A DNA stretch of 40,025 bases from Clostridia bacterium (GTDB lineage Bacteria; Bacillota; Clostridia; Oscillospirales; CAG-272). Position numbers and translations under genes: made by a program. How positions within the stretch are numbered: the first letter of the stretch is position 1; each line of letters opens with the position of its first letter. Below are positions 38,803 through 40,025 of this stretch, piece after piece. The notes beneath the pieces are model-generated. The model was not told the DNA's origin and ran no database searches. It was given only the letters and a program-made list of their open reading frames with translations. Where the stretch lies: contig JAFXJX010000075.1 in assembly GCA_017532025.1 (NCBI GenBank), positions 1 to 40,025 on the forward strand. Reading direction: 5' to 3'.

Positions 38803-39519
38803 ATGAGCAATGAATGCATCTGCGAATACGCAATGAGCCATGAAGTTCAGGCCATGTGCAAAGTCGCAAAGGGTCCCGACCACGGCCCCGCACCCATTCC
38901 CGAAGAAGGCAAATGGGTTCAGTCCAAGCAAATCACCGACATTTCCGGCTATACCCACGGTATCGGCTGGTGCGCACCTCAGCAGGGCGCTTGCAAGCTC
39001 TCCCTCAACGTCAAGAACGGCATCATCGAGGAAGCACTTGTTGAAACCATCGGCTGCTCGGGTATGACACACTCCGCCGCTATGGCAGCTGAAATTCTCC
39101 CCGGCAAAACCCTTCTCGAAGCGCTCAACACAGACCTTGTGTGCGATGCGATCAACACCGCTATGCGTGAGCTTTTCCTGCAGATCGTGTACGGTAGAAC
39201 CCAGTCCGCATTCTCCGAAGGCGGCCTTGTTATCGGCGCAGGTATGGAAGACCTCGGTAAGGGCGCCCGTTCCATGGTTGGTACCATGTACGGCACCAAG
39301 GCTAAGGGCGTTCGTTACCTCGAAATGACCGAAGGCTACTGCACCAGAATGGCGCTCGATGCCGACGATCAGGTGATCGGTTACGAATTTGTCTCTCTCG
39401 GCAAGATGACTGACTTCATCAAGAAGGGCATGGAACCCATCGTAGCATACGCTAAGGCGATTGGCACCTACGGCATATTTGCTGACGCGGTTAAGTACAT
39501 CGACCCTCGCAAGGAATAA
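38803..39519 (+). CDS. IscU/NifU-like Fe-S cluster scaffold family protein
   Basis: A 238-residue cytosolic protein. The ATG at 38803 has AAGGAG nine bases upstream; earlier in-frame starts lie in the leader. The IscU/NifU N-terminal fold is visible: GACKLSLNVKNGIIEEALVE followed by TIGCSGMTHSAAMAAEILPG and KTLLEAL. Cys64 and Cys85 occupy the first two ligand positions of IscU, and Cys114 may be the third. The Asp of the usual Cys-Gly-Asp is missing (Cys-Lys-Leu). The C-terminal 80 residues exceed standard IscU. NCBI-type annotation for such proteins is 'iron-sulfur cluster assembly scaffold', and they usually precede a GGGtGRT gene, as here. No cysteine desulfurase is in the window. Confidence 0.85.
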   Translation: MSNECICEYAMSHEVQAMCKVAKGPDHGPAPIPEEGKWVQSKQITDISGYTHGIGWCAPQQGACKLSLNVKNGIIEEALVETIGCSGMTHSAAMAAEILPGKTLLEALNTDLVCDAINTAMRELFLQIVYGRTQSAFSEGGLVIGAGMEDLGKGARSMVGTMYGTKAKGVRYLEMTEGYCTRMALDADDQVIGYEFVSLGKMTDFIKKGMEPIVAYAKAIGTYGIFADAVKYIDPRKE

Positions 39520-39538
39520 TTGAAGGAGGAAGAACGTA

Positions 39539-40025
39539 ATGGCACATTTTGAAGGTTACGAAAGACGCGAGGCAAAGATCCTCGGCGTTCTGAAAGAATA
39601 TGGCATTTCCTCGATCGATGAATGTAAGGAAATCTGCGACGCCAAGGGCATCGATCCCTATAAGATCGCAGAAGAAACCCAACCCATCTGCTTTGAAAAT
39701 GCAAAGTGGGCATACACCGTAGGCGCTGCTATCGCCATCAAGAAGGGCTGCACCAAGGCTGCTGACGCCGCTGCCGCTATCGGTATCGGTCTGCAGGCAT
39801 TCTGCATCCCCGGCTCTGTTGCTGAAAACCGCAAGGTTGGTCTTGGCCACGGTAACCTCGGCTCGATGCTCCTTTCCGAAGAAACAGACTGCTTCTGCTT
39901 CCTCGCAGGTCACGAATCCTTCGCAGCAGCTGAAGGCGCTATCAAGATCGCCCTCAACGCGAACAAGGTACGTGTAAAACCCCTCCGCGTTATCCTCAAC
40001 GGTCTTGGCAAGGATGCCGCTATGA
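39539..40025 (+). CDS. GGGtGRT family protein, partial (C-terminus outside window)
   Basis: Starts MAHFEGYERREAKILGVLKE with AAGGAGG nine bases before the ATG, 19 bases after the scaffold gene. At least 162 residues are visible: ISSIDECKEICDAKG, an Ala/Gly-rich helical part (AKWAYTVGAAIAIKKG, AAAAIGIGLQAFCIPGS), and LGHGNLGSMLLSEETDCFC. These match the family known in databases as 'GGGtGRT protein', of unknown function; its name-giving motif should lie downstream of the window. Conserved Cys (CFC, AFC) and constant pairing with an IscU-like protein suggest a joint Fe-S or metal-related role, which is inference. Confidence 0.85.
   Translation, partial: MAHFEGYERREAKILGVLKEYGISSIDECKEICDAKGIDPYKIAEETQPICFENAKWAYTVGAAIAIKKGCTKAADAAAAIGIGLQAFCIPGSVAENRKVGLGHGNLGSMLLSEETDCFCFLAGHESFAAAEGAIKIALNANKVRVKPLRVILNGLGKDAAM

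Overview
The window looks like a chromosomal segment of an anaerobic, probably gut-associated member of the Clostridia (Bacillota). The basis is family content and signals: clostridial-type AAGGAG ribosome sites, sigma-A-type promoters with 17-base spacers, NusG_II/Gx-transporter/ApbE genes, a PocR-AraC regulator, a GGGtGRT protein, and interspersed palindromic repeats of kinds I recall from gut Clostridia. Genus cannot be resolved by eye. Codon use and stop codons appear standard.

Layout. (1) 1-1750: right-hand end of an integrative element, with three small coupled accessory genes, two back-to-back leader terminators and a T-arm-like sequence that may be the attachment-site remnant. (2) 1860-2105: tRNA-fMet and tRNA-Leu(UAA). 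(3) 2194-4837: MntP manganese exporter and an NhaC-type antiporter with an unusual N-terminal four-CxxC domain. (4) 4832-7650: amino-sugar catabolism, with a PocR-AraC regulator divergent from nagB-nagA; nagA carries a frameshift. (5) 7650-8723: a small membrane protein flanked by palindromic repeats. (6) 8724-18365: a long leftward gene run, NusG_II, Gx transporter, apbE, miaB, YlbF-family, (repeat), mutS, mutL, tgt. It joins an ApbE/flavin-export-type module to tRNA modification, RNA-decay control and mismatch repair. (7) 18399-22218: isochorismatase-family hydrolase, hisS and a multi-pass membrane protein. (8) 22219-29300: a surface glycan locus, with a 1382-residue GH92 mannosidase and two paralogous lipoproteins that all carry discoidin-like modules. 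(9) 29387-36410: a leftward secA operon continuing into two membrane-protein genes (the first frameshifted), a pseudouridine synthase fused to thiamine pyrophosphokinase, and a HAD phosphatase. (10) 36447-40025: trmL, a VanY-like protein apparently without catalytic residues, a small membrane protein, and an IscU-like scaffold followed by a GGGtGRT protein cut by the window end.

The most interesting points are the GH92/twin-lipoprotein locus, the RluA-TPK fusion, the IscU-like/GGGtGRT pair with a non-canonical ligand motif, the Cys-rich NhaC, the degenerate VanY-like protein, and two single-site frameshifts in otherwise intact genes. No CRISPR array, rRNA, transposase or phage structural gene was seen.
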